From contig CAJTWE010000003.1 of NCBI GenBank assembly GCA_910579955.1, positions 62,001 to 126,000 on the forward strand: DNA of 64,000 bases. Reading direction: 5' to 3'. The notes below the pieces were generated by a model that worked only from the letters and a program-made list of their open reading frames with translations, ran no database searches and was not told the origin of the DNA. Every line of letters begins with the position of its first letter. The first letter of the stretch is position 1. The stretch is from an uncultured Ruminococcus sp. GTDB lineage: Bacteria; Bacillota; Clostridia; Oscillospirales; Ruminococcaceae. The translations under genes and the position numbers were made by a program. Of the stretch, positions 25,486 through 34,417 are shown one piece after another.

Positions 25486-27214
25486 GAGTTTCCGCCTCCT
25501 TAATCTGCTGTGAATTATATATTTCTCTATAAACTGTACAGTTATCAAGCAGTTCGTCGTGTGTTCCCATTCCGACCAATTTGCCATCATCAAGAACAAT
25601 GATTTTATCAGCATCTTTTATAGAGGCTGTTCTCTGAGATACAATAAATACAGTAGGCTTAAAGGATAGTTTTCTGAGTGCTGCCCTGAGCGCTGCTTCC
25701 GTTCCATAGTCAAGAGCAGATGAACTGTCATCAAGAATAAGAATATCAGGCTTTCGGACAAGTGCTCTTGCTATGCATAGTCTCTGCTTCTGTCCGCCTG
25801 AAAGGTTTCGTCCGCCTTCTGTTATAACTTCATCAAGCCCTTTTGATTTGGATTCTACAACGTCAAGAGCCTGTGCGGATTTAAGAGCTTCACGAAGCTC
25901 TTCATCGGATGCCTCCTTTTTACCCCAAAGCAGATTATCCCTTATAGTTCCGGACATAAGCTCAGATTTCTGAGGAACTATTCCGAAACATTCTCGAAGC
26001 TGTTTTTTGGGATATTTTTTAACATCTATACCGCCTACAGTTATACTTCCGCTGTCAGCATCGTAAAATCTTGGTATGAGATTCACAAGAGTAGACTTAC
26101 CAGAACCCGTACCGCCGATTATACCAATAATATCACCCTTTTCAGCTGTAAATGATATATTGGAAAGTGACGGCAACGCTGCGTTTTCATAGGTAAATGT
26201 AACATTTTCAAAACATACCGTACTGCGTTTGGTGATATCAGTTTTTTCATTATTTGATACAAAATCCTGAGAGGGCCTTATATCCAATACAGCTTGCAAA
26301 CGGTTTCCGCAAGCTACGGTTTTTGTAAGTGTAACAATTAAATTTGCAAGCTTTATAAGTTCAACAAGAATTTGTGACATATAGTTATAAAGCGCAACTA
26401 CTGCACCCTGAGTAAGCAAACCTGCGTCAACTCTTATTGCACCTGTCCAAATAAGGGCAATTACAGCCATATTTATCACTACATAAGTAAGAGGGTTCAT
26501 AAGCGCAGACACTCTACAAACTGTTTTCTGCATAGCTGTGAGAGATTCTGCATTCTTTTCAAATCCCTCTATTTCTGATTCTTCCTGACCAAATGCACGT
26601 ATTACACGTACGCCACTAAGATTTTCCCTTGTAGAATTCATTACACGATCAAGTCTGCTTTGAACTTTTTTAAACATCGGAATACTTACAAGCATAATTC
26701 CGAAAATTATAATTGAAAGAACAGGGATAGTAACCGCAAATACAAGCGCACCCTTTACATCTACAGTAAACGCCATGATCATTGCGCCAAAAACAATAAA
26801 AGGAGAACGCAAAAGCAAACGTATTGCAAGATTTGTTCCTGTCTGAACCTGATTTATATCACTTGTCATACGTGTTATAAGCGTGCTGCTGCCCAATCTG
26901 TTTATATCCTGATAGGAAAGCTCCTGTACATGAGCGAGCATGACATGGCGAATTTTTGCAGCAAAGCCTGTTGCCGCTTTTGCAGCGAAAAACTGTGCAA
27001 ATAGAGTATTGGTAAGACCAATAGCACCGAGTGCAGCCATAAGCAGACACATTCTAATAATATAGCCCTTATCTTCTCCGGCAATACCCTTATCAATAAT
27101 TGCTGCTACTACGAGAGGTACAAACAGCTCAAATATAGCTTCCAGCATTTTAAAAAGAGGACCTAGTATGCATTCTTTTTTATATGAACGCAGATATTTA
27201 AATAATTTGATCAT
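25472..27214 (-). CDS. ABC exporter subunit, degenerate half
   Basis: A 580-residue half-transporter with six transmembrane helices and an ATPase domain. Walker A is GGTGSGKST and the signature LSGGQ is normal. But Walker B reads LILDDSSS, with Asp in place of the catalytic Glu, and the H-loop is VSQRTAS, with Gln in place of His. In heterodimeric exporters one nucleotide site is degenerate in just this way. The gene is transcribed first and overlaps the next by 14 bp, supporting a fixed pair. ATG 27214 is used; the longer frame to 27238 starts on a GTG before the GGAGG site. Confidence 0.9.
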   Translation of the reverse strand: MIKLFKYLRSYKKECILGPLFKMLEAIFELFVPLVVAAIIDKGIAGEDKGYIIRMCLLMAALGAIGLTNTLFAQFFAAKAATGFAAKIRHVMLAHVQELSYQDINRLGSSTLITRMTSDINQVQTGTNLAIRLLLRSPFIVFGAMIMAFTVDVKGALVFAVTIPVLSIIIFGIMLVSIPMFKKVQSRLDRVMNSTRENLSGVRVIRAFGQEESEIEGFEKNAESLTAMQKTVCRVSALMNPLTYVVINMAVIALIWTGAIRVDAGLLTQGAVVALYNYMSQILVELIKLANLIVTLTKTVACGNRLQAVLDIRPSQDFVSNNEKTDITKRSTVCFENVTFTYENAALPSLSNISFTAEKGDIIGIIGGTGSGKSTLVNLIPRFYDADSGSITVGGIDVKKYPKKQLRECFGIVPQKSELMSGTIRDNLLWGKKEASDEELREALKSAQALDVVESKSKGLDEVITEGGRNLSGGQKQRLCIARALVRKPDILILDDSSSALDYGTEAALRAALRKLSFKPTVFIVSQRTASIKDADKIIVLDDGKLVGMGTHDELLDNCTVYREIYNSQQIKEAETHEEK

Positions 27215-27266
27215 GTAGAAAAAAACCTCCAATTTCACATATACATCCTAATATATTATACACCCT

Positions 27267-27295
27267 ATTATATCAAAATTTCAGCAAAAAATCAA
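27267..27295 (-). promoter_or_regulatory. Promoter of the ABC exporter operon
   Basis: On the minus strand TTGATT (plus 27290-27295), 17-bp spacer, TATAAT (plus 27267-27272) with extended -10 TGA. Confidence 0.78.
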
Positions 27296-27434
27296 GTAAA
27301 TAGGCAGCTGTCCATACAAAAACAAAGCTTTTTTTCGTATTTCTTTATGATTGCGACCCTTATTTATTACTTTTCTCTTTTCAAATTTGCTGAAATATGA
27401 TATAATATAGTAAAACAGTGCAAGGAGGAATTAT

Positions 27435-27971
27435 ATGAAGGCTTGGCAGCATTTTAAAACTATTACAAGACACAGACATAAGGTCATTGTTCACTGTGCA
27501 AAATGCGGTATTCTATGGCAGGGGCTAAGACATGACCTTTCTAAATATTCACCTACTGAATTTATTCAGGGGGCTAGATTTTATCTTGGCACAAGAAGTC
27601 CCAATGAGGCGGAACGTGACAAGTACGGCTATTCTTTGGCGTGGATGCATCATAAGGGCAGAAACCGACATCATTTTGAGTATTGGCAAGACTATAATCG
27701 TATTACCAAACGAATTGAACCTGTAAAAATGCCGGCTAGATTTGTTGCTGAAATGTTTTGTGACAGAGTGGCTGCAAGCAAGATATATCAGGGTAAAGAT
27801 TACAAAATAGATAGTTCGCTCATATATTTCCAGAATTCAAATGCACGTAAAAATGGACTTCTCCATCCTGAGACAGAGAAAAAGCTTATGGAGCTTCTGG
27901 AAATTCTTGCAAATGAGGGCGAAGCTGCTGCTTTTCGTGCTGTAAGAGAGCTTGTGAAAAATGGTTATTAA
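27435..27971 (+). CDS. DUF5662 family protein
   Basis: A 178-residue cytosolic protein resembling DUF5662. Its conserved His/Asp pattern (HCAKCG, RHDLSKYSPTEF, WMHHKGRNRHHFEYW) looks like an HD-type metal-binding fold, so a phosphohydrolase role is possible but unproven. The start ATG 27435 follows AAGGAGG. A -10-like TATAAT with TGA lies at 27401-27406. The gap to dtd is 36 nt, so they may be cotranscribed. Confidence 0.78.
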   Translation: MKAWQHFKTITRHRHKVIVHCAKCGILWQGLRHDLSKYSPTEFIQGARFYLGTRSPNEAERDKYGYSLAWMHHKGRNRHHFEYWQDYNRITKRIEPVKMPARFVAEMFCDRVAASKIYQGKDYKIDSSLIYFQNSNARKNGLLHPETEKKLMELLEILANEGEAAAFRAVRELVKNGY

Positions 27972-28007
27972 TTATTATACTAATTATTATATTAAGGAGT
28001 GATTTTA

Positions 28008-28460
28008 ATGCGTCTGGTTTTACAGCGTGTAATAAATGCCAGTGTGACAGTCGACGGTGAAGTAACAGGAAAAATCGGAAAGGGTTTGCTTGTTCTGTTA
28101 GGTGTTGGTGCTGATGACACAAGAGAGATACTTGAAAAAATGGCGGATAAAATGTTAAAGCTTAGAATATTTGCTGATGAAAATGATAAAACAAATCTGT
28201 CGCTTACAGATGTAGATGGGGAGCTGCTTGTTGTATCTCAGTTTACGTTGTATGCTGATTGCAGAAAGGGAAATCGTCCCAGCTTTATTAAGGCAGGAAA
28301 TCCGCAAAAGGCGAATGAACTATACGAATATTTTAAAGAGTATTGCAAAAGGACTGTTCCGGTAGTTGAATCAGGTATATTCGGTGCTGATATGAAAGTA
28401 GAGCTGTGTAACGACGGGCCGTTTACAATTGTGCTTGATTCAGATGAAATTGTAAAGTAA
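28008..28460 (+). CDS. dtd: D-aminoacyl-tRNA deacylase
   Basis: Hydrolyses D-amino acids wrongly attached to tRNA, such as D-Tyr-tRNA. The 150-residue protein begins MRLVLQRV as usual and has the active-site strands SQFTLYAD (SQxT) and NDGPFT near the C-terminus, plus GRPSF-like GNRPSF. The start was set at ATG 28008, with AAGGAG upstream, not at the in-frame codon three residues earlier. Product and function are secure. Confidence 0.95.
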   Translation: MRLVLQRVINASVTVDGEVTGKIGKGLLVLLGVGADDTREILEKMADKMLKLRIFADENDKTNLSLTDVDGELLVVSQFTLYADCRKGNRPSFIKAGNPQKANELYEYFKEYCKRTVPVVESGIFGADMKVELCNDGPFTIVLDSDEIVK

Positions 28461-28526
28461 TTTATATGGCTGTAGCCTGCATTTTTTTTTCAAAATTGCC
28501 TATACTCACATAGAGGTGATGATATT

Positions 28527-30137
28527 ATGAAAAAATGCAGGCACAGTGAGGCTTTACCAAGATTGTGGAGTCTCAGACTTATTATGACAATAGTGTGCAG
28601 TGCTGTGATAATTCAGCTCGCAAACAGTGCAGCGTCTTCTGAATATCGAGAGGCGGCGGCAGCTCAAGGCAACTATAAATTAAAGCTTCCTGTTTCATTT
28701 GGAACTATTTACGACAGAAACGGTATGCCTTTGGTAAATCGTTATTCAAAGCATATTGCTGTTTTGAGTGGTGACGGCGAATCAGCTGCAAAAGTTTTTG
28801 CCTATGTAAAGGACAGGAAAGAATTTTCCGAAAAGCTCAGAGAGTGTGTTCCTTTTACTTGTGAGCTTGACGAAAGCAAAGATATTCCTGAGGATATTTT
28901 GCAGTTCGATGTTCCTGAGCGTTACGATGAACCGCAAATAGCTCAGCATATTATCGGATATATGCAAGAAAACAAAGGTGTGTGCGGGCTTGAAAGTGAT
29001 TATGATGATTTGCTGAGACGTGATAGGGGACAAACTACTATTACATTTCCTGTTGACGGTACAGGGAGTGCTCTTTCAGGAGAAAATGCATTTGTGAGAT
29101 ATGCTCCTAAAGCATCTCAAGGAGTTGTTACTACCCTTGACACAGGTATTCAGCTTATATGCGAAAAGGCTTCCAGTTCGCTTGAAAAAGGCGCAGTTAT
29201 TGTCATGGAAACACAGTCTGGTGATATTCTTGGACTTGTAAGCAGACCGGTATACTCGCTCCAGAATATGGAAGAGGCATTGTCATCTGAGGACAGCCCT
29301 CTTATAAATCGTACGTTATATTCTTACCCTGTAGGTTCTATTTTTAAGCTTGTAACAGCAGCTGCGGCTATAGATAATGGCTATGAGGATTTCACCTATG
29401 AATGTACAGGCAGCATAGAAATAGAAACTCAAAACTTTGCCTGTCACGACAGAGAGGGTCATGGAATGCTTGATCTTGATATGGCGCTTATAAATTCTTG
29501 TAATCCTTATTTTATTGCAATAAGTAGTAAGATCTCGCCGCGTGATTTGTTTGAAACGGCTGCCGGACTTGGTTTTGGACGTGAAATTTATCTTTCGGAA
29601 AGCATATGTGGAGATTCAGGTTATCTTCCAGATGTACAAGAGCTTATGCTGCCTGCGGAAAGAGGAAATTTTTCATTTGGACAAGGAAAGCTCACTGCAA
29701 CGCCTTTGCAGGTTGCCAGAATGACTTCGGCAATAGCAAATGGCGGCATTTTGCCAAATGTACGACTTGTGGCAGGAGAAACAGAGGATGGTAATGTAGA
29801 CTTTGTAGATAAATGGGAAAAGGGCGAACGTGTACTCAGCGAGGAAACGTCGGAAAAGCTTAGAAAAATGATGATAGGTGTTGTATATGGCAGTCGAAAC
29901 TTTAATGGAAAACCGGATGGAGTTTCGGCAGGTGCTAAGACATCTACTGCACAGACAGGACGTTTTGATGAAAATGGTGAGGAATATTGTCATGGCTGGG
30001 TAACGGGATTTTTTCCTGCGTACAATCCAAAATTTACAGTGACAGTTCTGGCGGAGGATGCAGGATATGGCAACGATGCCGCTGCTCCTGTTTTTAAAGA
30101 GATTATTGAGAGTATGCGTGATTATGTGAGATATTGA
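28527..30137 (+). CDS. Class B penicillin-binding protein (transpeptidase)
   Basis: A 536-residue membrane-anchored peptidoglycan transpeptidase. One N-terminal helix (about residues 15-33) is followed by a dimerisation segment with GTIYDRNGMPL and a transpeptidase domain. Active-site motifs are SIFK (SxxK, about residue 271), SCN (SxN, about 325) and KTSTAQTG (about 470), where most PBPs have KTGTA. Its length resembles short PBPs of the PbpA/SpoVD group. Cell-elongation or spore-cortex use cannot be told apart. Start ATG 28527 follows AGAGGTG. It lies 66 nt after dtd. Confidence 0.88.
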   Translation: MKKCRHSEALPRLWSLRLIMTIVCSAVIIQLANSAASSEYREAAAAQGNYKLKLPVSFGTIYDRNGMPLVNRYSKHIAVLSGDGESAAKVFAYVKDRKEFSEKLRECVPFTCELDESKDIPEDILQFDVPERYDEPQIAQHIIGYMQENKGVCGLESDYDDLLRRDRGQTTITFPVDGTGSALSGENAFVRYAPKASQGVVTTLDTGIQLICEKASSSLEKGAVIVMETQSGDILGLVSRPVYSLQNMEEALSSEDSPLINRTLYSYPVGSIFKLVTAAAAIDNGYEDFTYECTGSIEIETQNFACHDREGHGMLDLDMALINSCNPYFIAISSKISPRDLFETAAGLGFGREIYLSESICGDSGYLPDVQELMLPAERGNFSFGQGKLTATPLQVARMTSAIANGGILPNVRLVAGETEDGNVDFVDKWEKGERVLSEETSEKLRKMMIGVVYGSRNFNGKPDGVSAGAKTSTAQTGRFDENGEEYCHGWVTGFFPAYNPKFTVTVLAEDAGYGNDAAAPVFKEIIESMRDYVRY

Positions 30138-30161
30138 TCATTTTTTATAAATAAAAACCTG

Positions 30162-30190
30162 TTGCAATTTCATGCAAAATATGGTATACT
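30162..30190 (+). promoter_or_regulatory. Promoter of the G3E GTPase pair with an embedded inverted repeat
   Basis: TTGCAA (30162-30167), 17-bp spacer, TATACT (30185-30190) with TGG before the -10. The inverted repeat TTGCA-N6-TGCAA (30162-30177) covers the -35 box and part of the spacer. A repressor bound there would block RNA polymerase. The regulator is unknown; it does not look like the Bacillus Zur site. Confidence 0.65.
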
Positions 30191-30241
30191 AAAAGTTAAA
30201 CATAAACCAAAATAAATTATTATGAGAAAGAAGTGTTTAGT

Positions 30242-31444
30242 ATGACAAAGATTCATATTTTCTCCGGATTTTTAGGTGCTGGTAAAACAACTCTTATAAA
30301 GAAGCTTATCGCTGAAAGTTATGCAGGTGAAAAGCTTGTTCTTATCGAAAATGAATTCGGTGAGATCGGTATTGACGGTGGATTCTTGCAGGATGCAGGC
30401 GTTGCTGTTACTGAAATGAACAGTGGATGTATATGTTGTAGTCTTGTAGGTGATTTTGGAAAGGCTCTTGCTCAGGTTCTTGATACCTATCATCCTGATA
30501 GAATACTTATTGAACCCTCAGGTGTAGGTAAACTCAGTGACGTTATTCGTGCTGTTCAGAATGTTGAGATTCAGGATGCAGAGCTTGAAGGCAGTGTTAC
30601 TGTTGTTGATGCTAAGAAGTGCAAGATGTACCAGAAGAATTTTGGTGAATTCTGGGGAAATCAGATAGAAAATGCTGATTGTATTATACTCAGCCATACA
30701 AAGGGACTTTCTCCGGAAAAGCTGCATGACGCTGTAGAACGTGTTCGTACAATGAATAATAAAGCAATTCTCATTACTACTGATTGGGAAGAGCTTACAG
30801 GTGCGCAGATTCTTGCTGCAATAAATCGTAAGGATACTCTTAGTGATGAGCTTGAAAAGCTGAAAGAAGAGACTCATGAGCATCATCACCATCATCATGA
30901 AGATGGCGAGGAGTGCTGCTGTGGACATCATCATGATCATGAACACGAGCATCACCATCACCATGAGGATGGCGAGGAGTGTTGCTGCGGACATCATCAT
31001 GATCACGAACATGAACACCACCATCACCACGAAGACGGCGAAGAATGCTGCTGCGGACATCATCACGATCATGACCATGAACATCACCATCACCACGAGG
31101 ATGGCGAAGAATGCTGCTGCGGACATCATCACGATCATGACCATGAACATCACCACCATCACCATGCAGATGATATATTTACAAGCTGGGGAAAAGAGAC
31201 TACTCGTGCATATTCCGAAGATGAAATTGCCGCTGTACTGTCAGCCCTTGAAAATGAAGAGAAATTCGGATTTATTCTCCGTGCTAAGGGAATTGTTCAG
31301 TGTACAGACGGCAGCTGGATCCACTTTGATTATGTACCGGGTACACCGGATATCAGACGTGGCAGTGCAGGTACTATAGGCAGAATTTGCGTAATTGGTT
31401 CAAAGATAAATGAAGACGCAATTGCCGAAGCTTTTATGGTATAA
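30242..31444 (+). CDS. G3E (CobW/COG0523) GTPase with four Cys/His-rich repeats
   Basis: A 400-residue metal-chaperone-type GTPase. Walker A is GFLGAGKTT (about residues 9-17), the COG0523 metal motif is SGCICCSL (CxCC), and IEPSG follows. From about residue 215 four 22-residue units of the form HHHHHEDGEECCCGHHHDHEHE, slightly varied, form a large metal-binding insert. The C-terminal CobW_C domain (FGFILRAKGIV ... WIHFDYVPG) closes it. Such proteins deliver Zn, Co or Ni to enzymes, and the Cys/His load suggests storage or sensing too. It is 12 nt upstream of a second GTPase gene. ATG 30242 is preferred to GTG 30233. Confidence 0.88.
   Translation: MTKIHIFSGFLGAGKTTLIKKLIAESYAGEKLVLIENEFGEIGIDGGFLQDAGVAVTEMNSGCICCSLVGDFGKALAQVLDTYHPDRILIEPSGVGKLSDVIRAVQNVEIQDAELEGSVTVVDAKKCKMYQKNFGEFWGNQIENADCIILSHTKGLSPEKLHDAVERVRTMNNKAILITTDWEELTGAQILAAINRKDTLSDELEKLKEETHEHHHHHHEDGEECCCGHHHDHEHEHHHHHEDGEECCCGHHHDHEHEHHHHHEDGEECCCGHHHDHDHEHHHHHEDGEECCCGHHHDHDHEHHHHHHADDIFTSWGKETTRAYSEDEIAAVLSALENEEKFGFILRAKGIVQCTDGSWIHFDYVPGTPDIRRGSAGTIGRICVIGSKINEDAIAEAFMV
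30884..31147 (+). repeat. Four tandem 66-bp repeats in the GTPase gene
   Basis: Four in-frame 22-codon units (30884-30949, 30950-31015, 31016-31081, 31082-31147) with few synonymous changes. Each encodes about 10 His and three Cys. High identity implies recent expansion. Confidence 0.9.
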
Positions 31445-31456
31445 GGAGTGAGTATC

Positions 31457-32419
31457 ATGGCTAAAAAACAGACACCTTCGGATATTCCGGTTTATCTTTT
31501 TACCGGTTTTTTAGAGGCAGGAAAGACTCAGTTTATTCAAGGAACATTTGAGGATAAACGCTTTAATGGCGGCGAGAAAACACTTCTTCTTATTTGTGAA
31601 GAGGGTGAAGAAGAATACGATATGTCATCGTATCCGTTTAAGAATATTTATATTCGCACAATAGACGATCCATCAGAGATAAATCCTGATAATCTCACTG
31701 CACTTCTTGAGGAAACAGAGGCAGAGCGTGTAGTAGTTGAGTATAACGGTATGTGGCAGCTTCAAAATTTGTTTGCCAATCTTCCTGATACATGGGCTGT
31801 TTATCAGGAGATGATGTTTGTAGATTCTACAACTTTTTTAAATTATAATGCCAATATGCGAAGTCTTGTTGTAGACAAGCTGAATACATGCGACCTTGTG
31901 GTGTTCAATAGATTTTCAAAGGATTTTGATAAGATGGAATTCCATAAGATAGTACGTGGAGTAAGCCGCAGAGCTGACATTGCCTATGAATATGCAAATG
32001 GACAGGTAGAATATGATGATATAGAAGATCCGCTTCCATTTGATATAAATGCAGATAAAATTGTCATTGAGGATTCTGATTTTGCACTTTGGTACAGAGA
32101 TATTATGGAAGAGCCTCAGAAATATAACGGAAAGACAATTAAATTCCGTGGTCTCGTTGCCATGGATCCTAAATTTCCAAGCGGAATGTTTGCTGTTGGC
32201 AGACATGTTATGACCTGCTGTGTTGATGATATAAGCTATTGCTGTGTTGTGGCTGAATGGAAGAATGCTGCTTCTCTCCAAAGCAGACAGTGGGTGAATG
32301 TAACTGGAACTATCGAAGTTAGAAAACATAAGATGTATCGTGGAAAAGGTCCTGTGTTGAATGTTTCAGAAGTAGTACTTACGTCTGCGCCAGAACAGGA
32401 AGTTGCCACATTTTATTAA
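31457..32419 (+). CDS. CobW-like P-loop protein fused to a YcgQ-like (DUF1980/TIGR03943) C-terminal domain
   Basis: A 320-residue protein. The N-terminal domain has a CobW-like P-loop TGFLEAGKTQF (the last Thr of the usual KTT replaced by Gln), but the CxCC metal motif is absent. From about residue 210 comes a domain resembling the C-terminal part of YcgQ/TIGR03943: PQKYNGKTIKFRGLV, HVMTCCVDD, WVNVTGTIEV. YcgQ-type proteins are linked to metal homeostasis and often sit with YcgR permeases. Here it is fused to a GTPase-like domain instead. It is 12 nt after the His-repeat GTPase. ATG 31457 has GGAG at 8 nt. Role inferred: partner of the first GTPase in metal handling. Confidence 0.8.
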   Translation: MAKKQTPSDIPVYLFTGFLEAGKTQFIQGTFEDKRFNGGEKTLLLICEEGEEEYDMSSYPFKNIYIRTIDDPSEINPDNLTALLEETEAERVVVEYNGMWQLQNLFANLPDTWAVYQEMMFVDSTTFLNYNANMRSLVVDKLNTCDLVVFNRFSKDFDKMEFHKIVRGVSRRADIAYEYANGQVEYDDIEDPLPFDINADKIVIEDSDFALWYRDIMEEPQKYNGKTIKFRGLVAMDPKFPSGMFAVGRHVMTCCVDDISYCCVVAEWKNAASLQSRQWVNVTGTIEVRKHKMYRGKGPVLNVSEVVLTSAPEQEVATFY

Positions 32420-32441
32420 AATGTAAAACTCAAACTCGGAG

Positions 32442-34373
32442 GTGAGAAAAATACTCATTCGTCTAAACGATGTAAACAAGGTATATAATGGCGAACCTCT
32501 TCTTAAAAATATTGACCTTACAATTGAGGATAGGGACAGAATAGGTCTTATCGGAGTAAATGGCTGTGGAAAGTCCACGCTTTTAAGACTTATCACTGGT
32601 CAGATTCTTCCCGATCATATTGCGGATGGTGACGGAGAAATTGCGTATTCAGGAAAAACTACTGTGGGTTATCTGGAACAGATGAGTGGTCTTGACAGAG
32701 AAAATACAGTGTGGACCGAGATGCGGGGCGTATTCAGTGAATTGCTATCTGCTGAGGAGAAAATGCACGCTCTTGCCGATCAGCTTGAATTGGGTAATAA
32801 AGAAGCAGCAGAGGAATATCATCGCCTTCAGAGCTGGTTTGAAAGCAATGACGGATACCGTATTGATGTCAGAATAAAAACTATTCTTAGCGGTATGGGA
32901 TTTGGGGAAGAATGCTATGACAGAATAATTAGTGGATTTAGCGGTGGTGAAAAGACACGTCTTGCTATAGCTAAGCTTCTGCTTGAAGAACCAAATTTGC
33001 TTATACTCGATGAACCAACAAACCATCTTGACTTTAAAACAGTTATGTGGCTTGAAGATTATCTGAAAGATTATAAGGGCGCACTTCTTATAGTTTCCCA
33101 TGATAGATACTTTCTTGACAGGCTTTGTACCTCTATATGCGAAATAGAAAATAAAAAGCTTACAAGATACAAGGGCAATTATACTGCATATACTGCTCTT
33201 AAAGAAGCCGCTGTTGCAAGACAGATGAAGGAATATGAAATTCAGCAGAAAGAAATTGCTAAGCTGGAAGATTATATCGCCAAAAATCAGACAAGGGCAT
33301 CTACAGCCAAAAGTGCTCAGAGTCGTATGAAGCAGCTTGATAAAATCGAACGTATAGAAAAGCCTCTTACATATCACAAACAGGCAAGAGTGCATTTCGA
33401 TTATGATATTGATCCTCCGCAGCAGCTTTTGCAAGTTCAGGATATTGATATTTCCGTAGGTGAAGGAATTTCTCGCAAAACTTTGGTGGAAAATCTTTCT
33501 TTTGAAGTAAGACGAGGTGAGAAGTGGGGCATTATAGGCGATAATGGCATAGGAAAGTCAACGCTTCTTAAAGAATTACAGGGCATACTTCCTCATAAGG
33601 GTAGAGTTAGATGGACAAGTAATGTAAAACGCTCTTATTTTGAGCAGGAAAGCACCAATCTCCATCCCGAAAAGAGCATAATGCAGGAAATACATGACAG
33701 AGTTCCAACATGGACAGATCTTCAAGTGAGAAGTCTTCTTGGACAGGTTCGTATAACTGGAGAAGATGTTTATAAGCAAATAGGAGTAATAAGCGGCGGA
33801 GAGAGAGCTAAAGTCTGCTTTGCTGTTATGATGATCGAACGTGGTAATGTTCTTATACTCGACGAGCCTACAAACCATCTTGATATTTCTATGAAAGAAG
33901 TTATAGAAGAAGCTCTAGTTGATTTTGGTGGAACGCTTTTATTTGTTTCACATGACCGTTATCTTCTTGATAAGGTGGCTGACAGGATCCTTGAAATAAC
34001 TTCTGACGGAATTAGAATATATAAAGGCGGATTTTCAGACTGGCTTGCAGCAGAACAGCAGCGTATAAAAGAACAGAAAGCAGCTTTAAATGATATAAAA
34101 GAACAAAAAGGCCAAAATATTGAAAAGCCGGCATATCGTTCTAAGCAGCAGAGAGCTGCGGAAGCTAAGATGCGTACAAGAAAGCGTGAGCTTGAAAAAC
34201 TTTGTGATGAGCTTCAAGAAGAACTTGATCTGCTTACGGAAGAAACAGCAAAGGAAGAAGTATACTCAAACTTTGAGCTTATGCAGGAAAAATGCAGCCG
34301 TATGGAAGAGATAAGGCAACAGACAGATGATATATTAGAAGAGCTTATTCTTTTAGAAGAGGAATTAGGATAG
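32442..34373 (+). CDS. ABC-F family ATPase
   Basis: A 640-residue soluble protein with two ATPase domains and no membrane part. Walker A GVNGCGKST and GDNGIGKST, signatures FSGGEKTRLA and ISGGERAKVC, and two LILDEPTNHLD motifs define an ABC-F factor. A linker helix of about 80 residues (KEIAKLEDYIAKNQTRAS) and a C-terminal coiled coil follow. Family members act on the ribosome, relieving stalls or antibiotics; which one is unclear. The first usable codon is GTG 32442, but it overlaps GGAGG (32438-32442). ATA 32451 sits at the right spacing, so a non-standard start is possible. Confidence 0.9.
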   Translation: MRKILIRLNDVNKVYNGEPLLKNIDLTIEDRDRIGLIGVNGCGKSTLLRLITGQILPDHIADGDGEIAYSGKTTVGYLEQMSGLDRENTVWTEMRGVFSELLSAEEKMHALADQLELGNKEAAEEYHRLQSWFESNDGYRIDVRIKTILSGMGFGEECYDRIISGFSGGEKTRLAIAKLLLEEPNLLILDEPTNHLDFKTVMWLEDYLKDYKGALLIVSHDRYFLDRLCTSICEIENKKLTRYKGNYTAYTALKEAAVARQMKEYEIQQKEIAKLEDYIAKNQTRASTAKSAQSRMKQLDKIERIEKPLTYHKQARVHFDYDIDPPQQLLQVQDIDISVGEGISRKTLVENLSFEVRRGEKWGIIGDNGIGKSTLLKELQGILPHKGRVRWTSNVKRSYFEQESTNLHPEKSIMQEIHDRVPTWTDLQVRSLLGQVRITGEDVYKQIGVISGGERAKVCFAVMMIERGNVLILDEPTNHLDISMKEVIEEALVDFGGTLLFVSHDRYLLDKVADRILEITSDGIRIYKGGFSDWLAAEQQRIKEQKAALNDIKEQKGQNIEKPAYRSKQQRAAEAKMRTRKRELEKLCDELQEELDLLTEETAKEEVYSNFELMQEKCSRMEEIRQQTDDILEELILLEEELG

Positions 34374-34417
34374 TAAAATTGGGATAATATAAATAACTAA
34401 AGAAAGGTGCTTTTACT

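Noticed and set aside
30518..31165. Met/Val-rich membrane protein on the minus strand
   Set aside because: It is the antisense of the His/Asp/Glu repeats of the GTPase gene; no ribosome site and the plus strand is clearly coding.
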